The notes: generated by a model not told the origin, from the letters alone. A stretch of 64,000 bases of DNA from Branchiostoma lanceolatum (GCF_035083965.1 NC_089723.1:3286001-3350000), one strand, 5' to 3'. Shown: positions 1 through 25,771, numbered from the stretch's first letter. Translations and numbers: made by a program.

Positions 1-2085
1 CACTGTGTTGCCATGGTGACAGGAGGGTTGGGGCTGGCCAGATGCTGTGTTGCCATGGTGACAGGTGGGTTGGGGCTGGTCTTATGCTGCATTGCCATGG
101 TGACAGGTGGGTGTGTTGCCATGGTGACAGGTGGGTGTGTTGCCATGGCGACAGGTGAGTCTGTGCTGGTGAGACTGTGTGAGAGGACGAGAGACGAGGC
201 GAGAAGTCTGCAGGCCGACAAGGCCACAAACCTGCTGCTGTCTGTGGTGCACTTCACCACCTGGGGTAGAACATCTGCGTAAAGAAATAAGCATCAACGC
301 AGAGTTACAAACAAGTAAACATCAACCTCCGTCTCGTATCATCGTATCAGCCATACGGTGATCTACACCATTCACCCGGACGGGAGAACTGGTGCATCTC
401 CGTCCTGTATGACAGCCAACGAAAGGGTATGTCACCCCGTAAAAAGAGTGGTATATCCCTGTCGTAGCGAACGCAGGTCGACTGATAATGATGATGAAAC
501 ATCAACACAGTCATAAACAAGTAAATACCAACATGGAGACATAAACAAGTAAATATCAACGCAAACAGAAACCTCAAGTTGAACACAAACAGGAACATCA
601 AAAATTAGGTGCACATGCACCTAGTATATTTCGATAGCCTGGGTACCGTCCGATTTAATACTACCAGGGCTCCCACCCTCACTGCTCTGATTTTTTCAGG
701 GCAGAGAGTGTAGGAGCCCCCATAGTAATCGGATGGCACCCAGGCCAGTATTTCAGGCCCTCTATATCTTCTATAATGCGGAAGTGACAAACCTGAAGTC
801 AGGAGCCAGCGGAGCCCGTCCCTGTGACTGACAAGCGAGCGCAGCCCCTTCAACCAGCTGTCCCTGATGTTTGGCACTTTGAACTTCGGGCTGCGAGGGA
901 CTTCCACAAATAATTCCTTCAGCAGGTCTGGTCGCGCACGTAAAGCAGAGAACCCATCCAGGGTGCTGGATAAACATGGGAAGGATATGGGTTAGGGGAC
1001 AGTACACATGCATGAATGCTTGATAAACATAGAAGGTTGGGGTGGGGTGGAGTGGGGTGGGGAGTGGGACGTGTGGCGTAACGGCAGGGATTTCGGCCCA
1101 GAACCCAGTGGTCCCGGGTTCAAATCCCCTGACGCCACCGATCTTGTGTCTTGGGAAAAAGGCACTTGACAAGACTTTCCTCACTCCACCTCACAAGTGT
1201 AAAAATGGGTACATCATGTGTGTGGGTCATGACACTCGCAATATTTGTCTGTGTCCCATGTATTGCACTGTTGCAATTCTGATAAAATCAAATAGATATA
1301 GGAGCTTTTTGTAAAAAGTGTTCTTATTACCTTGCTAGACATCCTGCAACCTGCAAGCCAAAAGCTAGCACCTCATTTGGAGACTGGAGATTCCTGAGTT
1401 CCTGAAGGAAAAGCAAGGTTCCAGAGAGAGGGGACAGGAGTACAGGGTCTGGGTCGGCTGTGATCCTCTCCACCCACGAGATCAGCTTCTGCAGGGACGT
1501 GTCGTCCTGTAGGGTCATGTCGGGGTCCAGAAGAACAGCCCAAACCTGGGACAGCAGAACGCACCTGTCCTGGGGCAAAACACACCTGTAACAGAAGAGA
1601 ACAAAGGAACTGAATATAGCAGGAGTTTAGACAAGTCTACAACAGGCACTGCCTTCTTTGACTTAGATGATGGTATAAGCCCATTCGTGTTTCCGACTAC
1701 ACATGTGCAGTGTCAAAGGTGAAGGCCCCCGGCTTGTAAACAGTGCTCGTCTCGACATTGTCTAGAGTTGCATAATAACGCCCAAAAGGGTTTTGTTTAC
1801 ATCTCAGGGCCTTTACCTTTGACACTGTACATGCGTAGTTGGAACCGTGAATGGGCTTATCCAGATATCCAGGTATTAGATAGCCGCGCATGTGGCGACT
1901 GTTGTAGGGCTTACTTTTACTTGCTGTCTTATATGTAGCAAGTAATGGTAAGCCCCGCAACAGTCGCCACGGCTAGGTATGAGACAGCAGAGATCAGGAA
2001 ATGCACATAACTTAGCCCACGTGAAAGAAGTGTAAGAGATAACAACAACACACCTGTCCTGGGGCAGGGGATCCATGTTGTCCAT
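1..2085 (-). CDS. BRAT1: BRAT1 orthologue (BRCA1-associated ATM activator 1), 5' part
   Basis: BRAT1 is a HEAT-repeat-type scaffold that binds BRCA1/ATM and supports DNA-damage signalling and Integrator function. Four exons are visible on minus: 2085-2054, 1585-1331, 965-793 and 274 to beyond position 1. Splice phases agree throughout (2, 2, 1). Similarity to human BRAT1 is by recall of the family: the N-terminal block ending VLLDPDMTLQDD, the block SWLKGLRSL, and DSSRFVALSACRLLASSLVL all sit in the expected order and spacing. The start at 2085 (MDNMDP) is chosen because the human protein begins MDP; the second Met at 2076 is equally possible. The second exon could also begin at 1564 (an internal CAG), which would remove a repeated PQDRCVL segment. 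The gene is divergent with CATSPER2. The rest lies left of the window. Confidence 0.85.
10..164 (-). repeat. In-frame coding minisatellite in BRAT1 exon 4
   Basis: Five copies of a unit containing gccatggtgacagg start at 10, 52, 94, 118 and 142, so spacings are 42, 42, 24 and 24 bases. All are multiples of three. Read on minus in the BRAT1 frame they encode repeats of PPVTMAT with no stop to the window edge. No good splice donor is seen between the conserved BRAT1 segment and the array, so it is probably translated; an intronic array is the alternative. Confidence 0.65.
1055..1210 (+). repeat. tRNA-derived SINE-like repeat
   Basis: Carries a pol III A-box-like segment (tggcgtaacgg) and a B box (ggttcaaatcc), followed by the tail block 'cttgggaaaaaggcacttga...tttcctcactccacc' that recurs many times in this window in both orientations. 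It lies in BRAT1 intron 2. Confidence 0.7.
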
Positions 2086-3780
2086 ATCAGCTGTTTCCTG
2101 TTTTACCTCTGTCTTCTAGCCAAACACACCCTGGGAAGACCGAAGCACAGACCGAGAATCAGGCTACAGACTGTAGTGAGTACTTTCTCTGCCCTCCCCC
2201 TTCCCCTTTGCCGTCAGTTCCTTGGGCTTTCCAGGTCTCCACCTGCACAAAATTGAGCTAGGTCTCGTCAGGAGGACTGAGACTACCAGGTTTTAAGTTC
2301 TCTGCATCAACACCAGGCACTGGGAGGCTTGAAATACCTACAAATGTCCCGATATTCAAGAAAAACCAACAAGTTTACAAACATGTGGGCAAACCTAACC
2401 TTTGACCGAATGCCTTTGACCCAATAAGGTGAAACCATTAAATAAGAGGTAGTAATGAAAATAATGACATGCAAAATAGATTATAAAGTTCCTAAAAATA
2501 GCTAAATCGATTTCAACTAAGCTATGTTGTCTTTTTATTTACTTCAATAGCAAAATTTTGATTTAGTATTTTACATTGAAGACTATGAATAGATATGAAA
2601 CTAAAAGGTCATATAGTTGGAACAGTCCGTATTTTGGAAAATGGCGCGAAATGTTCGAAATGTGGTGTGGACAACGAAAACATTCGTATTTCAGCAATGT
2701 GTCGTCTGTTACTGCTTACCACAGCCATCTATCCAACGTTTTCCATACCTGGGGGACCTAGTTTCACGAATTATCATCACAAAGTTGAAGAATCTGCGAT
2801 AAAATCACGAGAAAAACGCGGATTGAGTTCGATTCGCGTTCCAAAAAAACATCAGAATCCCGTTCCAGAACATGTGAGGTTTGTGTTTGTAGTTTATCCG
2901 TTGATATGGGAGGAAAGACGTAACCTTAACGCCAGCCAAGGACGGACCAAGATAAACTTGTATTCCCATTTTATTTGTTGAGGTAAGTGTTATAGCACGC
3001 TCAGCCTTTAATAATATTTTTGTAAGGGGCTGCTCCAAAATAAATTGTGGAGGGGTGGTGGAAGAGGTACAAAATGTACAAAAGTGTCCCTACCCTAGTT
3101 CCAATCCAGAAATTGCTAAAAACCAGGGTCCCTAGTTCCTGGTCAAAAATTGCTCAACCCCCTAGTTCCTCATCAAGAAATTCTTAACCCTTGCTGGTTC
3201 CTCAACCAGATGCTTTAATAAACCCTACGGTACCCCCCGTCCAATCCAGTCTCTTCCACCCCCCGTTTCAATCATTTTTTGAAAAGCCCATCGGCAATAG
3301 TACAAATGATATGTCATATGATAACACCTGAACGAAAAAGGCGTTAGCCTGTTAACATTGCCTATAATACAGTGAATTCCAGTGTTTCCAACTGTGTTTC
3401 CAGTGTTTTCTAGCTTACATTAGACTATTGATAGTTGGTAATGAAAGCATTCTTAATCTGATTTTTTTTACCATATGGATGATGTCATCAAATTTTTTCT
3501 CCAAGAGAGAATACAGCACTTTGGTACATAACGTTAATACTGCAATAAAACTATGTTTTTCTTGTGCGTAATGATCAAAGGTACAAACGTACATTCATAA
3601 AAATTGATATCATCTCTAGACTGTTGTTATTAGAAAATAATTGTTTTTACCTAATCAAAATATAATGATTTTCTAATAGATATGGACACTTCATAGATAT
3701 CAATATTTGCAAACATACGTTTGTAGCTTTGAAGTTTGATCATTATGCAAATGCCTGTTTTGGCATAATCTTTTGTTCAG
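2086..3780. promoter_or_regulatory. BRAT1/CATSPER2 divergent intergenic region with probable CATSPER2 5' UTR exon
   Basis: This 1.7 kb lies between the BRAT1 start and the first coding exon of CATSPER2. A strong donor (gag|gtaagt) at 2980/2981 has no compatible reading frame upstream, so it most likely ends a non-coding CATSPER2 exon 1 whose 5' end I cannot place. Short tandem fragments of 'ccctagttcctggtc' occupy 3090-3230. An imperfect hairpin (3568-3744) lies just before the acceptor at 3780. Confidence 0.45.
3568..3744. repeat. Imperfect hairpin / small fold-back element
   Basis: The arms 'tgatcaaaggtacaaacgta' at the left and its near inverse ending 'gaagtttgatca' at the right enclose about 135 A+T-rich bases. 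It ends about 36 bases before the first coding exon of CATSPER2. Confidence 0.5.
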
Positions 3781-3803
3781 GTAATGATACTGCCACAAAA
3801 GCC

Positions 3804-16647
<12,844 letters not shown>

Positions 16648-16921
16648 TTCTGACTGGTGTGCAGGAAAGCCAGGCAATTGGCACTAACATTTTTTAAAGA
16701 CTTTCATAATGTAATACACATCTCTTTAATCCTTCAATTTGCATCAATACAACATAAGTAAGTTGGAATGTGTTTTATATCACATCTTGTAAAAGTCTTC
16801 CATTATCGTGACGGACTTAGAGCTGTGTACATTATGTTATTAGTAAACGGCTGTAAAGGCTTGTATAAATGTTCATTTGACAAGTGTAAACTGGCAGTGA
16901 AAGTAAAAAAAATGACATTGT

Positions 16922-16927
16922 AATAAA
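16922..16927 (+). terminator. Probable CATSPER2 polyadenylation signal
   Basis: AATAAA lies 275 bases after the CATSPER2 stop codon and before the convergent gene's 3' end at 17180. It is the first canonical hexamer after the stop. Confidence 0.5.
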
Positions 16928-17179
16928 AGTACTCCTTTCTCCACATCCTTTTGAAGGACTGAGTATATAATTTCATAATTTGTAGTACAATTTTACATGG
17001 AATTATTTATTCTCTTGTCTTTAAAAGATTTAATTCCTTTGTATAATGATTGTAACAGATAATAATATTTACACCCACAAGTTGAAAATCTTTTCTTTTA
17101 AGGTTTCTTAAACTCATCTCAGACTTAGTTATATTGTACGCTATTTGTACAATATTATACATGATACGCTAAACCACAT

Positions 17180-20100
17180 TTAATTTGGCTGTAATACTTC
17201 AATAGCCTGATTTAGTGATGCTCCCAGCAGTTCTCTCTCTGCTGGGTTCTTGGAGGCTGTGACAGCTCCTTTCAGTTCATTCCTCAGCTTTTTCATCCGT
17301 GTCCTCTGTCTCCTGCCCCTTCATCGTCTTGGCCTGGTGAAGAATTGAAAACTTGCTGAACAGAAGTTACACATCTTTCTTGCTCTCAATATTAATTTGT
17401 TGATAGTGTAACAGTGGGATTCAAAGGCCACTAACAGATCAGTCTAACTGGTCCGGACCTTTTAGCCTAGTGGTTAGCGTGCGTGGGCTGTGCACTGGCG
17501 GGCCCGGGTTTGATCCCCTGGAGCCAGCTTAAGACTGTTCTACTTGCCTCTTTGTTTCAGATACATGGCAATGATTATAGTAACACACCATGTCACAAAC
17601 TCTACCATACACTATAAGCAAATGGCACCATGTAACTGTAACAGCATCATCAGCAAATTGGATCAACCCACCTTGAGAGCTTTCTCATACAGATCCTTAT
17701 ACAACTTTGCTTCATGTTCTGCTTTCTCTCGCATTTCCCTCTCCCTCCTAGCTTCAGCCTGAGATTGAAATGTTGATAAAACAGATGTCAATATTTGGAT
17801 TTTGCTGATTTTTTTAGTGCTTGGATCAACGTACACTGCGGTTTTCAGTGTATCTATCAACATGCTAGATAAGCTTTAGTGAATTATGGCATTTGATAAC
17901 ATGGCACACTGATTGTGTCAGCACATTCTGAAAGGTAGCAATGATGATGATGATGATAGTGCCTTAGGGCAAACCTAAAACTCTCTTCCAGTATCTGTAT
18001 ATACTTGTACCTGAATGCATGTTCAGGTACACAATAGAGAAGATTAACTAACCTTGGAAGCTTCCAGCTTTGCTCTCAGTTCCTGATTTGCCATCTCCTC
18101 AGCCTGTCGAGAATATCAATTTTAGTTAAGTCATAAACCCCAGTTCAAGGCATCCTATAATTGTTATACTGGAAACATGTTATTTCTAGCAGCAAACTGC
18201 ACTTCTATATAAGAAAAGTCCTCTCTGTAGTTGGCACTTGAAGGGGTTGAAGGTTTCATGCTAGAATGTTTACTGTTTTCTTTACATTTAGTGTCAAAGG
18301 TCTGTGCCCTCAGTGCGTGTTTTTATCTGATTGTGCTGTTACGTACGTACAAATAAAGACAGCAAAACATACAAACGTACACCTTTCTCCCCTTCCCCCA
18401 TGATTCTTACCTGGCAAGATAACTGCTTTGTTGACTCCTGGAGCTCTGCCACTCTGGGCAGCAAAAAACATGTTTTAAGGCTTTTAGATCACCTTATTGA
18501 AAGCATGTTGATACATTATGTATGCTACAAGCCAAATTACAGCCTGATGAAGGGATAGAAATAAGAAAACTGTCAGTAGATGGAGAGCTGAGGGCAGGAA
18601 ATCAGATAAGAAGGTAGACACACAGTTACTCAAAAGGTAGAAATTAGAGATCACTTCAAATTACAATGGAGAATAATACACCATTTAAATTACAATAGAC
18701 TTAAGTCACATTATTTTTACATACATTTTATCATCGAATTTTGAAGACGTCAGTCTACTGAACTACGTATCAACCTACAGAAAGTGTTAATAAAGAAAGT
18801 GATGCTACACCCTGACCCTTGATTAGAAAAAGAAAAAGAAAGTAATTTACTGGTCTTCATGTTCCTTTTGCTTCTCCTGTGACGCCATCAAGCCCTGAAA
18901 CATATTCGAACATTCAGTTATCAATTTTCAGCTCTTCTTGCTTGCCTGAAGTTGGCAGGTCTCTAAAATTTATACATTTTTGCCTGTACATTGACTGTGT
19001 AACAACAAGTTTTGAGGGAAAAGAAGCAACAGAAGGTATTGTCTACAAATGGCTATTGAAGTCTGTGAACAGTCAAGAGCAGTTGATAACATACTTTTTT
19101 GGACTTTTCCTTTTCTGCCCTCCAGTTCCTCCTTTTTTCCAGTTCTTCAGTTATCTCTTTTGCTACCTCCTCCACTGATGCCTCTTTCCCTGCAGGTCAA
19201 AAACATGTTATAGATACAAATGATTGTACATGTTTGACTTGCCTTGGTTTGGTCTGATTTACTAGAACTATGGACGATCTTCTGTTGACATAATATTATA
19301 TTCAGCAATGTTTCTTTCATGATCTATACGATGTCTACTGTAGCTCCAGATTTGTCTAAATCCCCAAGAAAGAAAAATGTATCAACTGTCACAGTGATTA
19401 ATGCTTCTTACATATTCTCTACCAGACTTACTACCCTCGAGAATAATTTTAAAGGCGAGTTTAAGGCCAGGCACATGTCAGCCTTTCCACGAATACATCT
19501 CCTGACTAATTATTTCACTTTTAGTCGAATACTATGAGCTATACCCCATAGAAAGGACTGATGAAGACTACCTGTTGCAGTTGACTGGGACATTGTGGTC
19601 AATGTAGCACCATCTTCCAATGAACCTGGACTGTCAGAAGGCGGCCTCAAATCTATAGTTGGAGAAAATAAAAGTGCTAAGTTACTTCCATAACTTTAAG
19701 GCCTGCATTTTCTAACGAGATACAGTCTAGGAGACATTAATCCCTGCGTACAAATAAGTAAATACAAAGAAAAGGTTTACACCTCAGAACTAGTGGACAA
19801 AAATGTAGATAAAAATTATGATGATAAACTAAAAGCAACCGTTTTAATTAATCATGTCTGTAGGTCGATCAATTTACAGCCACTTGTTTGCATGAAAATT
19901 TATGGTAAATCTTACGAGGGTTGTTGTACTTTTTCTGTCAGTAAAGATTTCCATTGCCGTAACAACTTATAAACTTTACAAGAAGAGGAAAAAAGAAAGT
20001 GCAAGTCACATGGAAAACTAAAGATAAAGGTATAGTGTACATAATATTTGTAAATGATAAATGAGGGCCCTACCTTCCAGCTCCTTTGAGATTTCCTGTA

Positions 20101-22981
20101 GGTCCTGCAGAAGTTTCCCAAATTTATTGCTCGTTGTTGACAAGGGTACTAGATATTGTGACTTATTCTTTAATAGACACTGCAGCTTGTCAATTGTCCC
20201 TTTGTCCTAAAAAGTTAAGAAATGTAACAATTATTTCATCAGTTACCTACTAGGTCTTTAAGGCTAACTGGGAAATATTCTTCCTGTGTGGCACAAATAA
20301 ATAAGATAATATGTACACGTTAAGGCGGAGTTTGGATAAATGTCAGTGATTATTGAAAGAATAATCATAATTAATGGAATCTAATTTGAATGGTGCATGG
20401 CTTGAGTTTGTTTTTATGTTTTTGTATTTTTTAAATAAAAAATCAGAAAAAAGATTAAGCCAAGAAATAAGATTAGTGTTTCCTAAGCCAAAAGAAATAT
20501 ATGGCCTTGGGTGGCTAGTTAAAACAGAAAAATATGTCAGTTTTAAACAGAGCATTTTGATTCTGTAATTTAGGCCTGTATGTGCAGGAATAATAGAACT
20601 GTAGTTCAATTACCAGAACAATTACAGTTAACACTCACAAACTTTTTCCGATCTTTATCTGAAGCTTCCCAAGGGGGTTGACTTGACTCACTGTCGTCAT
20701 TACGCAGCATATTGTTCAGGAGGTTGATTGCATTTTTTACATCCCATACATAGCCTAGAGATCTAGGAGAGCTGGCCTCCCTGGCCCCCGTTGTGTCAAC
20801 TATGATGGCATTCGGGCCAACAATCATGATGTTCCTCCCTGAAATTATAAATATCAGCAATCATGCAATGCATGTAATCAGACGTCGATAATTGTGTTTT
20901 TAGAAATATTGATGGACATGGAATGAGTAAGGAATGTGCTTTGAAGACAGTGGTATATGTACATGTGTATGGATGCCAGCTATACAGCAGCATATGCCAG
21001 TTACACTATGCACACATTGAGACTTTTAAAACTGAATTACAGTACGAAATGACATAGTGAAAGCATTCAATCGTGCACTTTGTTAGTTTATTTGTGCTCC
21101 AGCTTTTATAGTATGACAGATGATGATGATGTACTTACCATTTATGTCTGCGTGGACCATCCCTTTGCTGTGGATGTACTTCAGGCCTTCCAGGATGTGA
21201 ATTGTGTAGTCCACAGCAAAGGGTATGCCTATGGGTACAGTTTGGTCTCCTAGGAGAGCCATCAGCGTCTTCCCTGTCAACAAAAGCAATTGCATCATGA
21301 ACTTCAATAGAAAGAAGCAAGTAAAACTTTGACAGCAGATATCTTTGTTATCAGCCTTTCAAATTCATTTTTTTTTCATTTGTATAACCACTTGTTCAGT
21401 CACCATTCTTGACAATACGTCGAATGCAGAACTTTGACGGAACAAAATTCAGGCCCTATGGCCTTTACCTTCTAGCAGCTCCATCAGAAAGTACACACAG
21501 TTATCTGCTTCATCTACGATGACTCCATACGCCCTGCATGTCTGCTCACAGCCTGGCAACTTCAGGAAGCCTGAAAGGGGGTCCTTCCATTCCCGCATCT
21601 GAAACACATCTACTGTCACCATGCACCCTTCATACAATTATATTGCATAAAGTCAGAACAATTGACTTCAATGACCAACCCATAATGGCTTCCTGATGTC
21701 CAAACCCTGCATGTGTGGAGATAGATGATAGTCTGTTTAACCAATCTGATAATACAAAACGAACACGATATATATGTACATGTATGAATGAAAATGTCCA
21801 GTTTTTCATAACAATATTCAGTTTTATACATATACTCAGTGTTTTAACGATTGGACACTGAATTGGCTAACCTTAACGACACTTGGCTGTTATACACCTA
21901 TACGCTAAGATAAGACCACTTCATGGTAAAATTAACACTTAAAGCTTAAATCTGAAGAAAGCGGTACAAAGAGCAATTAGTACATGTATGTATGTGAATC
22001 AAGGAATTTGTTAATGATATCTATACAACTATTATTACCCGTTCGCTGATCTCCATCTTCTTCACTGCAAACTTATCACCGGTACGAACATCCATGGCCT
22101 TGTAAACGATGGCTTCAATTCCGTCTCCTACCTCAGTTAGGACCAGAAAGTTACCCCCCTCTGCCTGTTGTCCGGGTCTGTAGGCGATGTCCCTGTCTTT
22201 GGACACTGCAGTTTCCATGGTCATGAAGACCCCCCTCCTAGGCTCCTAGATGGATACAAATAAGATGTTTATCTGCATTTCTTGTTTTGCCCCACAATGT
22301 ACTTAATCCTTACGTTCCTGTTAAATTACTGGCACGTATAGAGCCTAGACACAGTAAACATACCTGTTCCACACGGACGATTGACCCCGGTGTATTGTCG
22401 GTGAACGTGGTAATCTCCTTTGGTGAGATAAGAAGTCCGTTCTCGATGGGTAAAAGGTAGCAGTCTTCAGCTTTCTCGACCCCCCGAAGATGGTCAGCCA
22501 AAGCGGAGTAAACTTTGCCGACTTCGTGAGTCTTTCCCTCGCCCTTGCTCCTCAGGTTTTTCCAAATATCTGAGGGAACTTCTTGCCTGTCGCTGTAAGT
22601 TAAAGTGCGTCCTTCTGCGGCACGAACTGCAGCTTCGTCTTCGTATCCAGACCTGACGTCATCACTGACAGTTCCTGGAGTGCTGATTTCAAATGTAGAC
22701 TCGCTTACACTAATACTGCGTTCATAGATCCCTTTGATTGTTAATTTTGACGCCTTTTTGCCTTCCAAACGCCACAGTTCCTGGTCGTATGACTCCTGGA
22801 GCATGGACTGGGAGCCACCATTGTCTGATACTGGCTCTACAGCCAAGGTCAGAGGTTCTTCTTCCAAATTCTCTACGTCTTGTGCAGCCAATGATCCCAG
22901 GCCAGAGTCGGCCTCTGAAACAGGCGACGATGTATCGTTGGGGTCCTTAGTCGGACTTTGGTCTCCATTTTTGGACGCCAT
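17180..22981 (-). CDS. NIK/MAP3K14-like (pseudo)kinase with coiled-coil C-terminus
   Basis: Exons on minus: 22981-22364, 22245-22039, 21598-21469, 21273-21139, 20838-20639, 20206-20074, 19652-19572, 19189-19095, 18894-18851, 18453-18411, 18103-18053, 17758-17672 and a last exon. All phases close (608 codons before the last exon). Residues 1-206 are acidic and Ser-rich. A kinase-like domain spans about 240-420: Gly loop GDG 246-248, Lys268 in FAVKK, MELLE (hinge) 314-318, catalytic loop HADINGRN 359-366 (Asp kept, Arg and Lys lost), DTTG in place of DFG at 378. The segment from DFG to APE is missing: the text runs straight to a YVWDV block like NIK helix F. The remaining exons are short, charged and heptad-like. 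Last exon: acceptor 17305 gives 41 residues to a stop at 17180; the better-looking acceptor 17333 gives an early stop at 17277. Order of motifs fits NIK; function is inferred only. Confidence 0.75.
17455..17530 (+). repeat. tRNA-like SINE head
   Basis: A-box-like 'tagcctagtggttagcg' and B-box-like 'gggtttgatcccc' are present, but the arms do not pair as a cloverleaf. It lies in the last intron of the kinase-like gene. Confidence 0.6.
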
Positions 22982-25312
22982 CTTTTTGTTGTTGTTGACC
23001 CGCCGCTTGTTAGCTGCTTGTTTAGGACAGTTGAAGTTTTCTTACTCGATCTCACCTCTCCTAAGTGACTCCAAACTCAGTTCGCAGCAAGGGTTCAAAT
23101 CTCGGATGGTTAGTTTTTTGGAAACGAAATGTTTAAGGTCCAACAGGTTGTCACAACTTGGCGGTTGGTTTTGGCCTGTCGTCACCACTTCTTCCCGCGC
23201 AACGCCAGGTACACTTCCGGAATTCCGCAGTCGATGCCAGGCCCAAACTGCCCCTGGGCTTTCTAGAAACCGATTTCTTGCTGTTGTCGTCCGTGTCGGC
23301 CAGCAGTTCGCCTCAAACGGGCAAAATTTGGTGGAGAAAGTCCTCATGCGAGTCGGACAGACCCACAAAGAAATGCTTTCACTTTCTTGAGTTTGCGCGG
23401 TAGTGCAATAGGTGAGTCATGGGGACAAGGGTATTGTTTGCAATTGGTTACCTGATGCCTTTGACCCCATTACGTAGGTGTTTTCGTAGACGACGACATT
23501 TTAAGGAATTGCCTTCCTTGATCATGATTTTAGCGTAAGACGTAGGAGTTTGGTCTGAATTCAGCGTAAAACGTTGTCGGGATCCCCCATGCAGACCCTC
23601 CTTAAGGTTTGTGGCCCGGCAGAGGCAAAGTGTTGTTTCACGCGCCCTGCGGGCCTTTTTCTGAGAGCCGATCATTATGAAAACAGCTCGGCAAAAGTGC
23701 CAGGGGCAGGCCGCACATAGCTCTTTGCCTGCCGACCGGTATGGTACCAAGGCTCGGTGCACAGCATGGTGACCAGACACCTGTTGTAGTTGACGAGTTG
23801 AATGGTCTTTCTATGCCCCCCTCCCTGATTTGAAATCATAGCTACCACTTGAGCATTTTTTTTTCAAACGGAAACATCCGAACGTTTTCAATCGCCGCAC
23901 ACTCTTTGACTTAAAGATAAAGATAATCGGTATTGTGCTTGCTAGTAGACGTTAGGGGGAATAGTTTATTCTACAGTCGAGAGACAGTCAACAAACAGAA
24001 GTATCAGATATGTTGACCCGGAAGTCGAGGGTCGACGTTGTCATAGCGACTGCAAACACTCAATTCAAAGGTTGGTGTCCGCAAGTGTGCAGACCGTCTT
24101 TCATCTACTGTGTGAGTCCTGCGCTTCTCGAAAAAAAAAACGAAAATGTATCATTTATTACCTCTCTTTGATCAGGTCTACTGGTGATCGAACAACTGTT
24201 TTCTAAATGGATAAATCAGAAAAATATGCATTCTCGTGATATTTTATAAGGACGATTTCAAAATGAAATGTTCATCTTTACACGTACAGGTATCAGATAT
24301 CCTTACTCTATTGATAACAGTCCTCCCTTTCATATAACGTAGGCTCTCAGGGCCACGTATTTTGACAATAACTTACATATCTAAAGATCATATATATCCT
24401 TAGATGGTGTTTTGGTCAAAATTTCCTGGAGACATATGGGCATTAGAGTCGAGGATCTATGCAGTATAGTCCCTGGAAACAGACGAACATTTACATGGGA
24501 AGGAAATGTAGCAGGCAATTAAAGAAATACATGTAGCGTTCCTATATCATTTTACACACCTTTATTGGCTTGTTTCAAACGGTCAAGGAACTCTCACTTC
24601 ATCTGTCACTTATGTCTTGATCCATTTTTCCCGGACACTGTCTTTACAATCAAATGTGTTTACTTTATATATGATAGCTTTTACTGTATATATAATACAA
24701 TGCCACGGCGGGGCTACAGTACAGGTCCCTATATTATTTACACCTTTATTGGCTTGTTTCAAATGATCAAAGACTTCTCACTTCATCGATCATTTATGTC
24801 TTGACCCATTTTTCCCGGACAATCTTTATAATCAGCTGTGTTGTAGCTTTTACTTACAATGCCACGACGGGGCTACAGTACAGATGCATGTATTGTGTCA
24901 CATACATGTTTATTTTTTTGCCAATTGTTCCTCGCTTTAGTTCATCCTGGGTGCCAGCCTTGTTATTTTATCGGGCTATAGTACTCCCTTACTGCATTGG
25001 TATCCAGGATAGTTCATGACCTCTGTGTTTGACAACCGAATGTTGTCCCGCGCCCCATAACAACATTCGTCGGAACTGCAGCCTTGCGTTTATAAAATTT
25101 AGTGTTTTGTGAAATTAAAACCCAAATAAGGAAATCGAACGTCAGAATTGCAGCCTTGCGTTTGTAAAATTTAGTGTTGTGAAATTAAAACCAAATAAGG
25201 AAATCGAACTGTCTAGCATTTCATATTCAAACATTTCTTAAATCATTTATGTAAGGTGCGTTTCGCCATAGGTGCTATATCGCTACAAGGCACTCTCCAA
25301 GCAGAGGTTGTT
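22982..25312. other. Intergenic region upstream of the NIK-like gene
   Basis: It should hold the NIK-like promoter and 5' UTR (right after 22981); a minus open frame (23368-23042) there has no recognisable homology. Two direct repeats are visible: 24556-24690 with 24737-24860 (starting 'cacctttattggcttgttt') and 25066-25131 with 25136-25211 (starting 'actgcagccttgcgttt'). No exon is recognised. Confidence 0.55.
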
Positions 25313-25492
25313 GCAAGCCCTGTAGTACTCTCTAAGCAGAAATTGTTGGGGGACAATTGTGACCTTCTTAGCATAGCCCCATTTCCTGTCAGCCACTGGT
25401 GAGGAGAGCTGACAAAAAAACGGGGCATATGATAAGAAGTTCACAATTGTCCCCCAACAACTTCTGCTTAGAGAGTACTACAGGGCTTGCTT
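25313..25492. mobile_element. Fold-back MITE
   Basis: Left arm begins 'gcaagccctgtagtactctc'; the right arm is its inverse ending at 25492, with about 57 bases of pairing and a 70-base loop. It lies between the NIK-like gene and the end of TC1. Confidence 0.8.
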
Positions 25493-25565
25493 CGTGATTA
25501 TAATCTTTTCTTCAAGATTGGCATAAGTGCCATGATGGTTACAATGTCGTGTGACCTGCGTAGTG

Positions 25566-25771
25566 CGACGCTCACATTTCCACCGGGCCCAGCCGCGCCG
25601 GGCTGCTTTCGGGAACGAAAAATAAAAGTTTATATCTGTAGATGTATACAGATTATTATCTTATTATGGATAAGTTTTTGATGTTTTGTGTGTTTTTTCT
25701 GTCTTTGATATCATACTTTTCGTTTCCAAAAACTGCCCGACAGGAGGCCGGTTTGAAAATGTGACCGTAGC
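25566..25771. mobile_element. MITE of the 'gggtcacatttcc' family, copy 1
   Basis: Ends resemble 'cacatttcc' and its inverse; just inside are G+C-rich inverted blocks (gccgcgccgggctg and ctgcccgacaggaggcc). Four other copies or fragments lie at 31710-32131, 42935-43019, 51604-51802 and 59427-59628. Confidence 0.7.

Noticed and set aside
2595-2981. 128-codon open frame as CATSPER2 first coding exon
   Set aside because: It ends in a stop overlapping the donor at 2980 and shows no CATSPER2 similarity; an in-frame start at 3804 is sufficient.
17460-17530. Possible functional tRNA gene
   Set aside because: Only A- and B-box-like strings are present; the acceptor, D and anticodon stems do not pair. 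The same head occurs in many SINE copies here.
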